Below are positions 11,372 to 23,744 of a DNA stretch of 64,000 nucleotides, piece by piece. The notes under the pieces are model-generated. The model was not told the DNA's origin. It made no database searches and worked only from the letters and a program-made list of their open reading frames with translations. How positions within the stretch are numbered: the stretch's first letter is position 1; the number at the start of each line of letters is the position of its first letter. The DNA is from Symsagittifera roscoffensis (lineage: Eukaryota > Xenacoelomorpha > Acoela > Convolutidae). A program made the position numbers and the translations under genes. Where the stretch lies: assembly GCF_963678635.1 (NCBI RefSeq), contig NC_087067.1, forward strand, positions 36,097,966-36,161,965, read 5' to 3'.

Positions 11372-11770
11372 TATAGAATTGCAAACTTTTAAAGACTCGG
11401 AATCAGTGGTCAAATGGCACTTGTTAGGAGTTTGCATAATCGCAACTTTGTTTGCTATAGAAAAAGTGGTTTTCACCAAGATCGGAGGTTGAGTTGTAAA
11501 AATAGGTTTCAAATCTTCGAAATGGGTGGATTTTTGTTTTTGATTGAAAAAATTGTTAATCGTCTTTGCATGAGGTTGTTGGTCCAGGGAGAGAAATTAT
11601 GTTTTGATATTTCTGTGGAGAAGGAAAAGTATGTTCTTGAAAACAAGTTTTGCTCAAAAAGTTTCAAGTGATTTTTGAAGCTTCTTGTGTCAAAGAAGAT
11701 ATTGATTGGTTTTGTGTTTTTGACTCGATTAGTGAAAACTAACGGAGAAATCGTATAATGGTAAAAAAAT

Positions 11771-11842
11771 AATTCCGCACAGGCTTGTACTGGGAGCCTC
11801 CTGCGTGATTCGCAGATGCGATAAACACTACTCCTTGGCACC
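11771..11842 (-). pseudogene. tRNA-like core, D lineage, subtype GTACAAGC
   Basis: Duplicate of 9552 that keeps the GGTGCCA start. The D-loop is altered (GTGTTTATC). Confidence 0.55.
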
Positions 11843-12542
11843 TATAGGATTCGAAAGTTATAAAGATACGGAATCGGTGGTCAAATGGCATGTGTTAGGA
11901 GTTTGCATCATCGCAACTCTAATTGCTATAGAAAAGTGGGTTTATCGAGATGCGAGGTTTCAAAATTTTTGTTCTCTTTAACTCCATGAATACTTCTTGT
12001 GAGTTCTTTTCAAGGCCGAGAAAAAGTTAGGTATACTTTTCAATCAGGTCATTGTGCTGAACCTACATTTGTTTTCTGACGTTTTTTAATGCAAATTTTG
12101 GAGCGCCACTTTCTAAAAAGCACTCAACTTCGATGTTCAGACAATCTAATCCATTTTCAACTAATTGCAGGTTTGACCTTAGTAAACCTTACTCTAAGTT
12201 TTTTTAGTTAAAATTGTTCGTTTACTAGAACGTATGTTGTTAGTTTAGTTGTAGAAGAATACCTTTTTGATTTTTTGCTTAAATTTTTTGACCGTTGCCC
12301 TCTCACACTTGAACAAACAATTTGATATTTAGTAATAGGTTTAAAAGCTTAGAACTGAGTATCAGTTCGCATTTGAAGAAGTGAATTGTTGATTGTCATG
12401 TCTTGAGGTTGTTGGCTCAGGGAGAAAATTTATGTTTTGATATTTCTGTGGAGAAGGAAAAGTATGTTTTTAAAAAAAATTTGCTGAAAAGGTTTCAAGT
12501 AACTGTTTGAAGCTTCTTGTGTCAAAAAAGATATTAATTGGT

Positions 12543-12990
12543 TTCTAAGCATAGAGTTTGCTGTTTTCAGTTGATTTTTTTCAGACCAAAATCACCATCT
12601 AAACGCAAAATCTCGGAAAAAGTGTGGGCAGGTTCTGTCTAGTCTGAAGTTGAGTTCAATTCATCTTCTTTAAAGAGTTTCGGAGTTTTCAGAAAGAATT
12701 CAAGACTAATCCTGCCTTAAGAAAGATTCAAAGATCTAGAAAGTTCTTGTCTAAAACATAGAGCTCAATGGTTGCTCTGAATAATTTTTGACCGTTGTGA
12801 TCTAAGCCTCCTTAAACGTTGTGCTCGATAGAAAATTTAAAAAATTGCGAAAAAATTCAGGTTTTCTGAGCTAGCTATTCAAGCTAAGAAACTTTGAAAT
12901 ATTTCCATTTATTTCATAGACTGAATCGGTTCGCGAAAAAGTTTAAAGTTTTCTAAGCAAGCTTTTAAAGCTATGAATTTTAGTTTTTTT
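12543..12990. repeat. Block C copy 3 with two ~86-bp units
   Basis: Block B is missing here: block C joins tRNA satellite directly within GGTTTCTAAGCATAGAG. It contains GAGCTCAATGGTTGCTCTGA at about 12760, an intact version of the site that carries a SINE-like insertion at 56.7 kb. Confidence 0.75.
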
Positions 12991-13440
12991 ATGCTGAACA
13001 GTGAATTAGTTTTTTTATGCTGCTTTATTAGTGACTAATTTTAGTAAAATTACAAGCGCTGGTTGAGCAGATGTGAGAACTTGATACTCCTAATCTCCAA
13101 ATTGATATTCAAAAAAAACACCTGTTTTAGCCTGTTTAGAATTTTTTTCTATGCGTTTCCCTCGCTTGTGCTTGCAAAGCGCAGCCTCGTCTATGTGTTA
13201 TTTTTTGGGATAGTTTTATCAAGGACACAAATTTCTGGGACACAAGTTTCTATGCACCACTTAAAAGACATGTCTGCAGAATTCAGATGCGAGCGAGCAC
13301 AGATTTCAGTGATCAGTTATGACACTTATATTTCCTTTAGTTCACTTACTTTTTTAGTTAAATGACGCTCCAAATTGCTGTTTTCTGAGTACTAGCTGTT
13401 CAAGAGTTTCAATAATTACAAGGTTGATCTTGCGCTACGG
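12991..13440. repeat. Block E copy 3
   Basis: Open frame 13063-13365 (100 codons from TTG). Relative to copy 1 it has lost three bases and gained three within 30 bp, so the frame is unchanged downstream. Confidence 0.8.
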
Positions 13441-13842
13441 TATGTTTTTTCAGTAAAAACTGTTCCTTTAGTAGAACGTATGTTGTTAGTTTAGTTATAG
13501 AAGAATATCTTTGTTTCGCTTATTTTTTTGATCGTTGCCCTATCACGCTTGAACAAACTGTTTGAATCGTAAAAATAGGTTTATAAGCTTCGAACTGACT
13601 GTCATCTTGCATTTGATAAAGTAAATTGTTAATTGTCATTGCATAAAGTTGTTGGTCCAGGGAGAGAAATTATGTTTTGTTATTTCTGTGGAGAAGGAAA
13701 AATATGATTCTTAACAAAATTTTGCTCAAAAGGTTTCAAGTGGTTGTTTTAAGCTTCTTTTGTCAAAGAAGATATTAGGTGGTTTTGTGTTTTTGACTCG
13801 ACTAGTGAAAACAAACAGAGTAATCGTATAGCGGTAAAAAAA

Positions 13843-13919
13843 GATTCCACACAGGCTCGTATCGTATTGGAGGCCTCGTGCGTGATTCGCAGATGCGATA
13901 ACCACTACTCCTTGGCACC
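13843..13919 (-). pseudogene. tRNA-like core, D lineage, 5-bp duplication
   Basis: 77 nt. A CGTAT tandem duplication sits in the T-loop. Triplet ATC, A33. Confidence 0.55.
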
Positions 13920-14660
13920 TATAGGATTCCAAACTTTTAAAGATTCGGAATCAGTGGTCAAATAGCATGTGTTCGGAGTTTGCATCATCGCAACTCTAAT
14001 CGCTAAAAAAATGGGTTAATCGAGATCCCAGGTTTCCAAATTTAGTTCTCTTGTACTCCATGAATACTCCTTATAAGTTTTTTTTCGCGGCAGAGAGGAA
14101 GGTAGGTATCTATTTCGATCAGGCCTAGAGTTGTTTTCGGACGTTTTTCAAGGCAAAATTGGGAGCGTCACTTTAAATAAAACACTCGACTTCGATGTTC
14201 AAACAACTTAAGCCATTTTTTAACTAGATAAAAGGTTGGCCTTGGTAAATCTATCGCTATGGTTTTTTTAAATAAAAACTGTTCGATTAGTAGAACGTAT
14301 GTTGTAAGATTAGTTATAGAAAAATATCTTTTTTTACTCACTTTTTTCGATTGTTGCGCTATCACGCTTGAGAAAATTGTTTGAATTGTAGGAATAGGTT
14401 TATAAGTTTGGAACTGAGTGTCATTTTGTATTTGATCAAGTTAATTGTTAATTATCATTGCATGAAGTTGTTGGTCCAGGTAGAGAAATAATGTTTTGAT
14501 ATTTCTGTGGAGAAGGAAAACTGTTTTTTTAACAAACTTTTGCTCAAAAGGTTTCAAGTGTTTGTTTGGGGCTTTTTGTGTCAAAGAAGATATTGATTGC
14601 TTTTGTGTTTTTGGCTCGACTAGTGAAAGCAAACAGAGAAATCGTATAATGGCAAAAAAG

Positions 14661-14729
14661 GTTGCACACAGGCATGAGTGGGGCCTCCTGCATGATTTGC
14701 AGATGCGATAACCACTACCCCTTGGCAAC
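14661..14729 (-). pseudogene. tRNA-like core, D lineage, T-arm lost
   Basis: 69 nt. The T-arm reads CACTCATGCC, so the B box is gone. The anticodon loop is AAATCAT. The D-arm and A-box-like stretch remain. Confidence 0.5.
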
Positions 14730-15567
14730 TATAGTATTGCAAAGTTATAAAGATTGGGAATCAGTGGTCAATTGGCATGTATTAGGAGTTTGCATCATCG
14801 CAACTCTTATTGCTAAAAAAAGGGTTTATCGAGATGCGAGGTTTTAGTATTTAGTTCTCTTGAACTCCGTGGATACTCCTGATAAGTTTTTCTTCAAGGC
14901 AGAGAGAAAGGTAGGTATCTATTTCAATCAGGCCTAGAATTGTTTTCTGACGTTTTTCAATGCAAAATTTCGAGCGTCACTTTAAATAAAACACTCGACT
15001 TCGATGTTCAAATAACCTAAGCTATTTTTAACGAGTTAATAGGTTGACTTTAGTAAATCTTACGCTAGGTTTTTTTTTAGTAAAAACTGTTCGATCAGTA
15101 GAACGTATGTTGTTAATTTAGTTGTAATAGAATAACTTTTTACTTTTATTGCTTATTTTTTTTGATCGCTGCCTTCTCACGCTTAAGCTAACAATTTGAA
15201 ATGAAATATTATATTTAAAAGCTTAGAATTGAGTATCATTTCGCATTTGAATAAATGAATTGTTAATTGTCATTTCATGAGGTTGTTGGCTCAGGGAATG
15301 GTAAGTTTCGAACTGAGTGTAATTTTGCATTTGATGAAGTAAATTGTTAATTGTCATTGCATGCATGAAGTTGTTGGTCCAGGGAGAGAACTCACGCTTT
15401 GATACTTCTGTGGAGAAGGAAAAGTTTGTTTATTAACAAAACTTTGATCAAAAGGTTTCAAGTGTTTGTTTGGAGCTTCATGTGTCAAAGAAGATATTGA
15501 TTGCTTTTGTGTTTTGACTGGACTATGGAAAAAAAACGTAGAAATTGTCAAACGGTAAAAAAAAAAT

Positions 15568-15638
15568 GATACCACCCAGGCTTGAACTGGGGATCTCTGC
15601 GTGTTAGGCAGATGTTATAACCACAACACCATGGCACC
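15568..15638 (-). tRNA. tRNA-Val(AAC)-like, V lineage, near-complete cloverleaf
   Basis: The acceptor GGTGCCA pairs with TGGTATC at all seven positions (two G-T). Anticodon stem TCTGC/GCAGA and T-stem CCCAG/CTGGG are perfect, with loops CTAACAC and TTCAAGC. Defects are a 4-nt variable loop and a weak D-stem (TAAC where TCAC is usual). On the plus strand a run of ten A at 15557-15566 gives a strong Pol III terminator just past the 3' end. It may be a functional tRNA-Val gene or a recently decayed one; the D-stem defect argues for the second. Confidence 0.5.
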
Positions 15639-16305
15639 TATGAAAATGCAAAGATTTTAAGATTTGGAAAGTGGCATTTGTTAGGAGTTTTCATCATCGC
15701 AATTTTGTTTACTATAGAAAAAGTAGGTTTCATAAAGATCCGAGGTTGAATTGTAACAATAAGTTTCAAAGCATCGAAATGAGCGGCATTTTGTTTTTGA
15801 TAAAAATAATTGTTAATTGCCCTTGCATGAGGTTATTGGTCTGGAGAGAAAAAACAGGGAAAGCTATTTTCAACTAATTACAAGACTTCTTAGTAACTCT
15901 TGCGCTCTTTAGAAAGAACTGTTTGTTTAGTAGAACGTATGTTTTTAGTTTAGTTGTAGAAGAATATCTTTTTCTTTCGCTTATTTTTTGATCGTTGCCC
16001 TATCACGCTTGAACAAACTGTTTGAATTGTAAAAATAGGTTTATAAGCTTCGAACTGACTGTCATTTTGCATTTGATAAAGTAAATTGTTAATTGTCATT
16101 GCATAAAGTTGTTGGTCCAGGGAGAGAAATTATGTTTTGTTATTTCTGTGGAGAAGAAAAAATATGTTTCTTAACAAAATTTTGCTCAAAAGGTTTCAAG
16201 TGTTTGTTTGGAGCTTCATGTGTCAAAGAAGATATTGATTGCTTTTGTGTTTTGACTGGACTATGGAAAAAAAACGTAGAAATTGTCAAACGGTAAAAAA
16301 AAAAT

Positions 16306-16376
16306 GATACCACCCAGGCTTGAACTGGGGATCTCTGCGTGTTAGGCAGATGTTATAACCACAACACCATGGCACC
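16306..16376 (-). tRNA. tRNA-Val(AAC)-like, V lineage, duplicate of 15568
   Basis: Identical in sequence to the core at 15568, produced by the 738-bp tandem duplication. T-run from plus-strand A at 16295-16304. Confidence 0.5.
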
Positions 16377-17040
16377 TATGAAAATGCAAAGATTTTAAGA
16401 TTTGGAAAGTGGCATTTGTTAGGAGTTTTCATCATCGCAATTTTGTTTACTATAGAAAAAGTAGGTTTCATAAAGATCCGAGGTTGAATTGTAACAATAA
16501 GTTTCAAAGCATCGAAATGAGCGGCATTTTGTTTTTGATAAAAATAATTGTTAATTGCCCTTGCATGAGGTTATTGGTCTGGAGAGAAAAAACAGGGAAA
16601 GCTATTTTCAACTAATTACAAGACTTCTTAGTAACTCTTGCGCTCTTTAGAAAGAACTGTTTGTTTAGTAGAACGTATGTTTTTAGTTTAGTTGTAGAAG
16701 AATATCTTTTTCTTTCGCTTATTTTTTGATCGTTGCCCTATCACGCTTGAACAAACTGTTTGAATCGTAAAAATAGGTTTATAAGCTTCGAACTGACTGT
16801 CATTTTGCATTTGATAAAGTAAATTGTTAATTGTCATTGCATAAAGTTGTTGGTCCAGGGAGAGAAATTATGTTTTGTTATTTCTGTGGAGAAGAAAAAA
16901 TATGTTTCTTAACAAAATTTTGCTCAAAAGGTTTCAAGTGGTTGTTTGAAGCTTCTTTTGTCAAAGAAGATATTAGGTGGTTTTGTGTTTTTGACTCGAC
17001 TAGTGAAAACAAACAGAGTAATCGTATAACGGTAAAAAAA

Positions 17041-17117
17041 GATTCCACACAGGCTCGTATCGTATTGGAGGCCTCGTGCGTGATTCGCAGATGCGATAAC
17101 CACTACTCCTTGGCACC
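17041..17117 (-). pseudogene. tRNA-like core, D lineage, 5-bp duplication
   Basis: Second copy of the 13843 core, with the same CGTAT duplication. Confidence 0.55.
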
Positions 17118-17860
17118 TATAGGATTCCAAACTTTTGAAGATTCGGAATCAGTGGTCAAATAGCATGTGTTCGGAGTTTGCATCATCGCAACTCTAATTG
17201 CTAAAAAAAATGGGTTAAACGAGATCCCAGGTTTCCAAATTTAGTTCTCTTGTACTCCATGAAAACTCCTTATAAGTTTTTTTCGCGGCAGAGAGGAAGG
17301 TAGGTATCTATTTCGATCAGGCCTAGAGTTGTTTTCGGACGTTTTTCAATGCAAAATTGGGAGCGTCACTTTAAATAAAACACTCGACTTCGATGTTCAA
17401 ACAACTTAAGCCATTTTTTAACTAGATAAAAGGTTGACCTTGGTAAATCTATCGCTATGGTTTTTTTAAATAAAAACTGTTCGATTAGTAGAACGTATGT
17501 TGTTAGATTAGTTATCGAAAAATATCTTTTTTTTACTCACTTTTTTCGATCGTTGCGCTATCACGCTTGAGAAAATTGTTTGAATTGTAGGAATAGGTTT
17601 ATAAGCTTGAAACTGAATGTCATTTTGTATTTGATCAAGTTAATTGTTAATTATCATTGCATGAAGTTGTTGGTCCAGGTAGAGAAATAATGTTTTGATA
17701 TTTCTGTGGAGAAGGAAAAATATTTTTTAAACAAAATTTTGCTCAAAAGGTTTCAAGTGTTTGTTTGGAGCTTTTTGTGTCAAAGAAGATATTGATTGCT
17801 TTTGTGTTTTTGGCTCGACTAGTAAAAGCAAACAGAGAAATCGTATAATGGCAAAAAAAG

Positions 17861-17929
17861 GTTCCACACAGGCATGAGTGGGGCCTCCTGCATGATTTGC
17901 AGATGCGATAACCACTACCCCTTGGCAAC
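17861..17929 (-). pseudogene. tRNA-like core, D lineage, T-arm lost
   Basis: Second copy of the 14661 core; the 3' acceptor strand reads GTGGAAC, which pairs better than in its sisters. Confidence 0.5.
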
Positions 17930-18765
17930 TATAGTATTGCAAAGTTATAAAGATTGGGAATCAGTGGTCAATTGGCATGTATTAGGAGTTTGCATCATCG
18001 CAACTCTTATTGCTAAAAAAAGGGTTTATCGAGATGCGAGGTTTTAGTATTTAGTTCTCTTGAACTCCGTGGATACTCCTGATAAGTTTTTCTTCAAGGC
18101 AGAGAGAAAGGTAGGTATCTATTAGAATCAGGCCTAGAATTGTTTTCTGACGTTTTTCAATGCAAAGTTTCGAGCGTCACTTTAAATAAAACACTCGACT
18201 TCGATGTTCAAATAACCTAAGCTATTTTTAACGAGTTAAAAGGTTGACTTTAGTAAATCTTACGCTAGGTTTTTTTTAGTAAAAAATGTTCGATCAGTAG
18301 AACGTATGTTGTTAATTTAGTTGTAATAGAATAACTTTTTACTTTTATTGCTTATTTTTTTTGATCGCTGCCTTCTCACGCTTAAGCTAACAATTTGAAA
18401 TGAAATATTATATTTAAAAGCTTAGAATTGAGTATCATTTCGCATTTGAATAAATGAATTGTTAATTGTCATTTCATGAGGTTGTTGGCTCAGGGAATGG
18501 TAAGTTTCGAACTGAGTGTAATTTTGCATTTGATGAAGTAAATTGTTAATTGTCATTGCATGCATGAAGTTGTTGGTCCAGGGAGAGAACTCACGCTTTG
18601 ATACTTCTGTGGAGAAGGAAAAGTTTGTTTATTAACAAAACTTTGATCAAAAGGTTTCAAGTGTTTGTTTGGAGCTTCATGTGTCAAAGAAGATATTGAT
18701 TGCTTTTGTGTTTTGACTGGACTATGGAAAAAAACGTAGAAATTGTCAAACGGTAAAAAAAAAAT

Positions 18766-18836
18766 GATACCACCCAGGCTTGAACTGGGGATCTCTGCGT
18801 GTTAGGCAGATGTTATAACCACTACACCATGGCACC
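18766..18836 (-). tRNA. tRNA-Val(AAC)-like, V lineage
   Basis: Same as 15568 except that the D-loop side reads GTGTAGTGG, restoring the usual A box. T-run from plus-strand A at 18755-18764. The D-stem is still weak (TAAC). Confidence 0.52.
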
Positions 18837-19501
18837 TATGAAAATGCAAAGATTTTAAGATTTGGAAAGTGGCGTTTGTTAGGAGTTTTCATCATCGCAA
18901 TTTTGTTTACTATAGAAAAAGTAGGTTTCATAAAGATCCGAGGTTGAATTGTAACAATAAGTTTCAAAGCATCGAAATGAGCGGCATTTTGTTTTTGATA
19001 AAAATAATTGTTAATTGCCCTTGCATGAGGTTATTGGTCTGGAGAGAAAAAACAGGGAAAGCTATTTTCAACTAATTACAAGACTTCTTAGTAACTCTTG
19101 CGCTCTTTAGAAAGAACTGTTTGTTTAGTAGAACGTATGTTTTTAGTTTAGTTGTAGAAGAATATCTTTTTCTTTCGCTTATTTTTTTGATCGTTGCCCT
19201 ATCACGCTTGAACAAACTGTTTGAATCGTAAAAATAGGTTTATAAGCTTCGAACTGACTGTCATTTTGCATTTGATAAAGTAAATTGTTAATTTTCCTTG
19301 CATAAAGTTGTTGGTCCAGGGAGAGAAATTATGTTTTGTTATTTCTGTGGAGAAGAAAAAATATGTTTCTTAACAAAATTTTGCTCAAAAGGTTTCAAGT
19401 GGTTGTTTGAAGCTTCTTTTGTCAAAGAAGATATTAGGTGGTTTTGTGTTTTTGACTCGACTAGTGAAAACAAACAGAGTAATCGTATAACGGTAAAAAA
19501 A

Positions 19502-19578
19502 GATTCCACACAGGCTCGTATCGTATTGGAGGCCTCGTGCGTGATTCGCAGATGCAATAACCACTACTCCTTGGCACC
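19502..19578 (-). pseudogene. tRNA-like core, D lineage, 5-bp duplication
   Basis: Third copy of the 13843 core, with one further change in the D-stem (GTTATTGC). Confidence 0.55.
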
Positions 19579-20321
19579 TATAGGATTCCAAACTTTTGAA
19601 GATTCGGAATCAGTGGTCAAATAGCATGTGTTCGGAGTTTGCATCATCGCAACTCTAATCGCTAAAAAAATTGGGTTAATCGAGATCCCAGGTTTCCAAA
19701 TTTAGTTCTCTTGTACTCCATGAAAACTCCTTATAAGTTTTTTTCGCGGCAGAGAGGAAGGTAGGTATCTATTTCGATCAGGCCTAGAGTTGTTTTCGGA
19801 CGTTTTTCAATGCAAAATTGGGAGCGTCACTTTAAATAAAACACTCGACTTCGATGTTCAAACAACTTAAGCCATTTTTTAACTAGATAAAAGGTTGACC
19901 TTGGTAAATCTATCGCTATGGTTTTTTTAAATAAAAACTGTTCGATTAGTAGAACGTATGTTGTTAGATTAGTTATCGAAAATTATCTTTTTTTTACTCA
20001 CTTTTTTCGATCGTTGCGCTATCACGCTTGAGAAAATTGTTTGAATTGTAGGAATAGGTTTATAAGCTTGAAACTGAATGTCATTTTGTATTTGATCAAG
20101 TTAATTGTTAATTATCATTGCATGGAGTTGTTGGTCCAGGTAGAGAAATAATGTTTTGATATTTCTGTGGAGAAGGAAAACTATTTTTTTAACAAAATTT
20201 TGCTCAAAAGGTTTCAAGTGTTTGTTTGGAGCTTTTTGTGTCAAAGAAGATATTGATTGCTTTTGTGTTTTTGGCTCGACTAGTAAAAGCAAACAGAGAA
20301 ATCGTATAATGGCAAAAAAAG

Positions 20322-20390
20322 GTTGCACACAGGCATGAGTGGGGCCTCCTGCATGATTTGCAGATGCGATAACCACTACCCCTTGGCAAC
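20322..20390 (-). pseudogene. tRNA-like core, D lineage, T-arm lost
   Basis: Third copy of the 14661 core. Confidence 0.5.
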
Positions 20391-21072
20391 TATAGTATTG
20401 CAAAGTTATAAAGATTGGGAATCAGTGGTCAATTGGCATGTATAAGGAGTTTGCATCATCGCAACTCTTATTGCTAAAAAAAGGGTTTATCGAGATGCGA
20501 GGTTTTAGTATTTAGTTCTCTTGAACTCCGTGGATACTCCTTATAAGTTTTTCTTCAAGGCAGAGAGAAAGGTAGGTATCTATTTCAATCAGGCCTAGAA
20601 TTGTTTTCTGACGTTTTTCAATGCAAAATTTCGAGCGTCACTTTAAATAAAACACTCGACTTCGATGTTCAAATAACCTAAGCTATTTTTTAACGAGTTA
20701 AAAGGTTGACTTTAGTAAATCTTACGCTAGGTTTTTTTTAGTAAAAACTGTTCGATCAGTAGAACGTATGTTGTTAATTTAGTTGTAATAGAATTACTTT
20801 TTACTTTTTTTGCTTATTTTTTTTGATCGCTGCCTTCTCACGCTTAAGCTAACAATTTGAAATGAAATATTAGATTTAAAAGCTTAGAATTGAGTATCAT
20901 TTCGCATTTGAATAAATGAATTGTTAATTGTCATTTCATGAGGTTGTTGGCTCAGGGAGAAAACTTATGTTTTGATAATTCTGTGGAGAAGGAAAAGTAT
21001 GTTTTAATAAAAAATTGCTCAAAAGGTTTCAAGTGGTTGTTTGAAGCTTCTTCTGTCAAAAAAGATATTGAT

Positions 21073-21569
21073 TGTTTTCTGAGTATAGAGTTTGCTGTTT
21101 TCAGTTGATTCTTTTCAGGCCAAAATCACCATCTAAACGAAAAATGTTGGAAAAACCGTGGGCAGGTTCTGTCTAGTCTAAAGTTCATTCCAATTCATCT
21201 TCTTTAAAGAATTTCGGAGTTTTCAGAAAGAATTCAAGAATAATCCTGCCTTAAGAAAGATTCAAAGTTCTAGAAAGTTCTTGCCTAAAACATAGAGCTC
21301 AATGGTTGCTCTGAATAATTTTTGAATGTTCTGATCTAAGCCTTCTGAAACGTTGTGCTCGATAGAAAAATTGAAAAATTGCGAAAAGTTTCAGGTTTTC
21401 TGAGATAGTTATTCAAACTAAGAAACTTTAAAATATTTCCATTTTTTTCATAGACTGAATCGCTTCGCAAAAAAGTTTAAAGTTTTCTAAGCAAGCTTTT
21501 AAAGCTATGAAACTTTGAATAGCTTGAAATATTTCAAGTTGCATTGTCTGAATCGATCCGCGAAAAGTT
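21073..21569. repeat. Block C copy 4 with ~86-bp units
   Basis: Like 12543-12860, joined directly to tRNA satellite. It holds the GAGCTCAATGGTTGCTCTGA site near 21295. The last unit contains the perfect palindrome CTTGAAATATTTCAAG near 21526. Confidence 0.75.
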
Positions 21570-22004
21570 CGTTTTTCTGAACTTGAGGGAAATCCATTCT
21601 TGAAAATTGTACCGTTTTTTGGACGTTTCATCAATATTCTCGAAAACTACAAGCTATATCTGATTTTAACTTATCAATTTTAACATGAGAGCGTTGAAAT
21701 TCACCCTGCATTAGAGGCTATTCCCATACTTCAGCAGTAGAGTTGTTTTAATAGGTTTTGGAATTGGTAAATTTTCGATTTTTTGATTTCTTTTTGGAAC
21801 CTTTCTCATTTTTTTTTGAAAACTAACAAAATAAATCTGAGTTAAAGCGTTCAATTGAAAGAGCCAGTAGCAGTTTTCTCTTCTAAATAAGCAGCCAATC
21901 TCCTGCTTAAGCAAAGTAATTATTAGGGTTTCGCATAAGTGACTGTGGATCAGATGGGAGGACGCGAGAGATTCTCCTAATATTCTGGTCGGAGATTCAA
22001 ATTC
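21570..22004. other. Low-copy spacer unique to the fourth C-E module
   Basis: About 430 bp separating blocks C and E here, absent from the other three modules. Only one piece, AGCAGCCAATCTCCTGCTTA near 21888, recurs, with one change, at about 48179. No long open frame, tRNA or terminal repeat is seen. It may be the ancestral form deleted in the other modules or an insertion. Confidence 0.6.
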
Positions 22005-22450
22005 GGAACAGTGAATTAGTTTTTTTATGCTGATTTATTGGTGACTAATTTTAGTAAAAATACAAGCATTGGTTGAGCAGATGTGAGAAATTGATACTCC
22101 TAATCTCCGAATTGATATTCAAAAATGCCTGTTTTAGCCTGTTTAGAATTTTTTTGTATGCGTTTCCCTCGCTTGTGTTTGTAAAGCGCAGCCTCGCCTA
22201 TGTGTTATCTTTTGGGATAGTTTTATCAAGAACACAAATTTTTGGGACAGAAGTTTGTATGCACCACTTAAAAGACGTTTCTGCAGAATCCAGATGCGAG
22301 CGAGCACAGATTTCAGTGATCAGTTATGACATTTACATCTCCTTTAGTTCGCTTACATTTTTAGTTAAATGACGCTCCAAATTGCTGTTTTCTGAGTATT
22401 AGCTGTTGCAGAGATTCAATAATTACAAGGTTGATCTTAGTAAACCTTGC
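22005..22450. repeat. Block E copy 4
   Basis: Open frame 22073-22372, one codon shorter than copies 1-3 and more diverged, but still uninterrupted. Confidence 0.78.
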
Positions 22451-22870
22451 GCTACGGTATGTTTTTTCAGTAAAAACTGCTCGTTTAATAGAACGTATGT
22501 TTTTAGTTTAGTAATAGACGAATATCTTTTAGTTTTTACTCACTTTTTTTGATTGTTGCCCTGTCACGCTTGAACAAACCGTTTGAATTGTAAAAATTGA
22601 ATGGTAAGTTTCGAACTGAGTGTAATTTTGCATTTGATGAAGTAAATTGTTAATTGTCATTGCATGCATGAAGTTGTTGGTCCAGGGAGAGAACTCACGC
22701 TTTGATACTTCTGTGGAGAAGGAAAAGTTGGTTTATTAACAAAACCTTGATCAAAAGGTTTCAAGTGATTGTTTGAAGCTTCTTCTGTCACAGAAGATAT
22801 TGATTGGTTTTGTGTTTTTGACTCGACTAGTGAAAACAAACGGAGTAATCGTATAGCAGTTTAAAAAAAT

Positions 22871-22942
22871 GATTCCACGCAGGCTTGTATTGGAGGCCTC
22901 CTGCATGATTTGCAGATGCGATAACCACTACTCCTTGGCTCC
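22871..22942 (-). pseudogene. tRNA-like core, D lineage
   Basis: The anticodon stem TCTGC/GCAGG closes a loop AAATCAT. T-loop TACAAGC (U55 lost). Confidence 0.55.
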
Positions 22943-23673
22943 TATAGGATTGCAAAGTTTTAAAGATTCGAAATCAGTGGTCAAAAAGCATGTGTTAGGA
23001 GTTCGCATCATCGCAACTCTAATTGCTAAAAAATTGGGTTAATCGAGATCCGACGTTTCAATATTTAGTTCTCTTGAACTCAGTGAATATTCCTTATTAG
23101 TTTTTCTTCACGGCAGAGAGAAAGGTAGGTATCTTTTTCAATCAGGCCTAGAATCGTTTTCGGACGTTTTTCAATGCAAAATTGGGAGCGTCACTTTCAA
23201 TAAAACACTCGACTTCGATGTTCAAACAACCTAAGCTATTTTTAACTAGATAAAAGGTTGACCTTGGTAAATCTATCATTATGGTTTTTTAAATAAAAAC
23301 TGGTAGATTAATAAAACGTATGTTGTTAGTTAAGTTATAGAAAAATATCTTATATTTTTTACTCACTTTTTCTGATCTTGTGCTATCACGCTTGAACAAA
23401 CTGTTTGAATTGTAGGAATAGGTTTATAAGCTCAAACTGAGTGTCATTTTGTATTTGATCAAGTTAATTGTTAATTGTCATTGCATGAAGTTGTTGGTCC
23501 AGGTAGAGAAAATATGTTTTGATATTTCTGTGGAGAATGAAAACTATGTTTTTAACAAAACTTCAAGTGTTTGTTTGGAGCTTCATGTGTCAAAGAAGAT
23601 ATTGATTGCTTTTGTGTTTTGACTGGACTATGAAAAAAAAACGTAGAAATTGTCAAACGGTAAAAAAAAAAAT

Positions 23674-23744
23674 GATACCACCCAGGCTTGAACTGGGGAT
23701 CTCTGCGTGTTAGGCAGATGTTATAACCACTACACCATGGCACC
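23674..23744 (-). tRNA. tRNA-Val(AAC)-like, V lineage
   Basis: Same core sequence as 18766. Eleven plus-strand A at 23662-23672 give a long T-run. The flanks also match the 2.46-kb unit of segment R4, so this is a displaced copy of that unit's V monomer. Confidence 0.52.

Larger units (their letters stand above)
7980..12542. repeat. tRNA-bearing satellite, segment R3 with ~2.2-kb tandem duplication
   Basis: A unit of about 2.2 kb is present twice: about 8200-10385 and about 10385-12450. Each copy carries one V core and two D cores (8374, 9082, 9552; then 10569, 11300, 11771). The left copy lacks about 22 bp near 8670, deleted between two AAGC/AAGG-like short matches. Confidence 0.85.
15455..16930. 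repeat. 738-bp tandem duplication of one V monomer
   Basis: About 15455-16192 and 16193-16930 are almost identical, and each holds a V core (15568 and 16306). The join lies inside GCTCAAAAGGTTTCAAGTG, a sequence present in every monomer. This fits an unequal exchange between neighbouring monomers and gives the length of the V monomer. Confidence 0.85.
13440..21072. repeat. tRNA-bearing satellite, segment R4 with 2,461-bp higher-order repeat
   Basis: D-D-V triplets of cores repeat at 13843/14661/15568, 17041/17861/18766 and 19502/20322. The second and third triplets are 2,461 bp apart. Between the first and second an extra 738-bp V monomer is inserted in tandem (core 16306). All three first-position D cores share the same 5-bp duplication, which marks them as copies of one unit. 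Confidence 0.88.
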
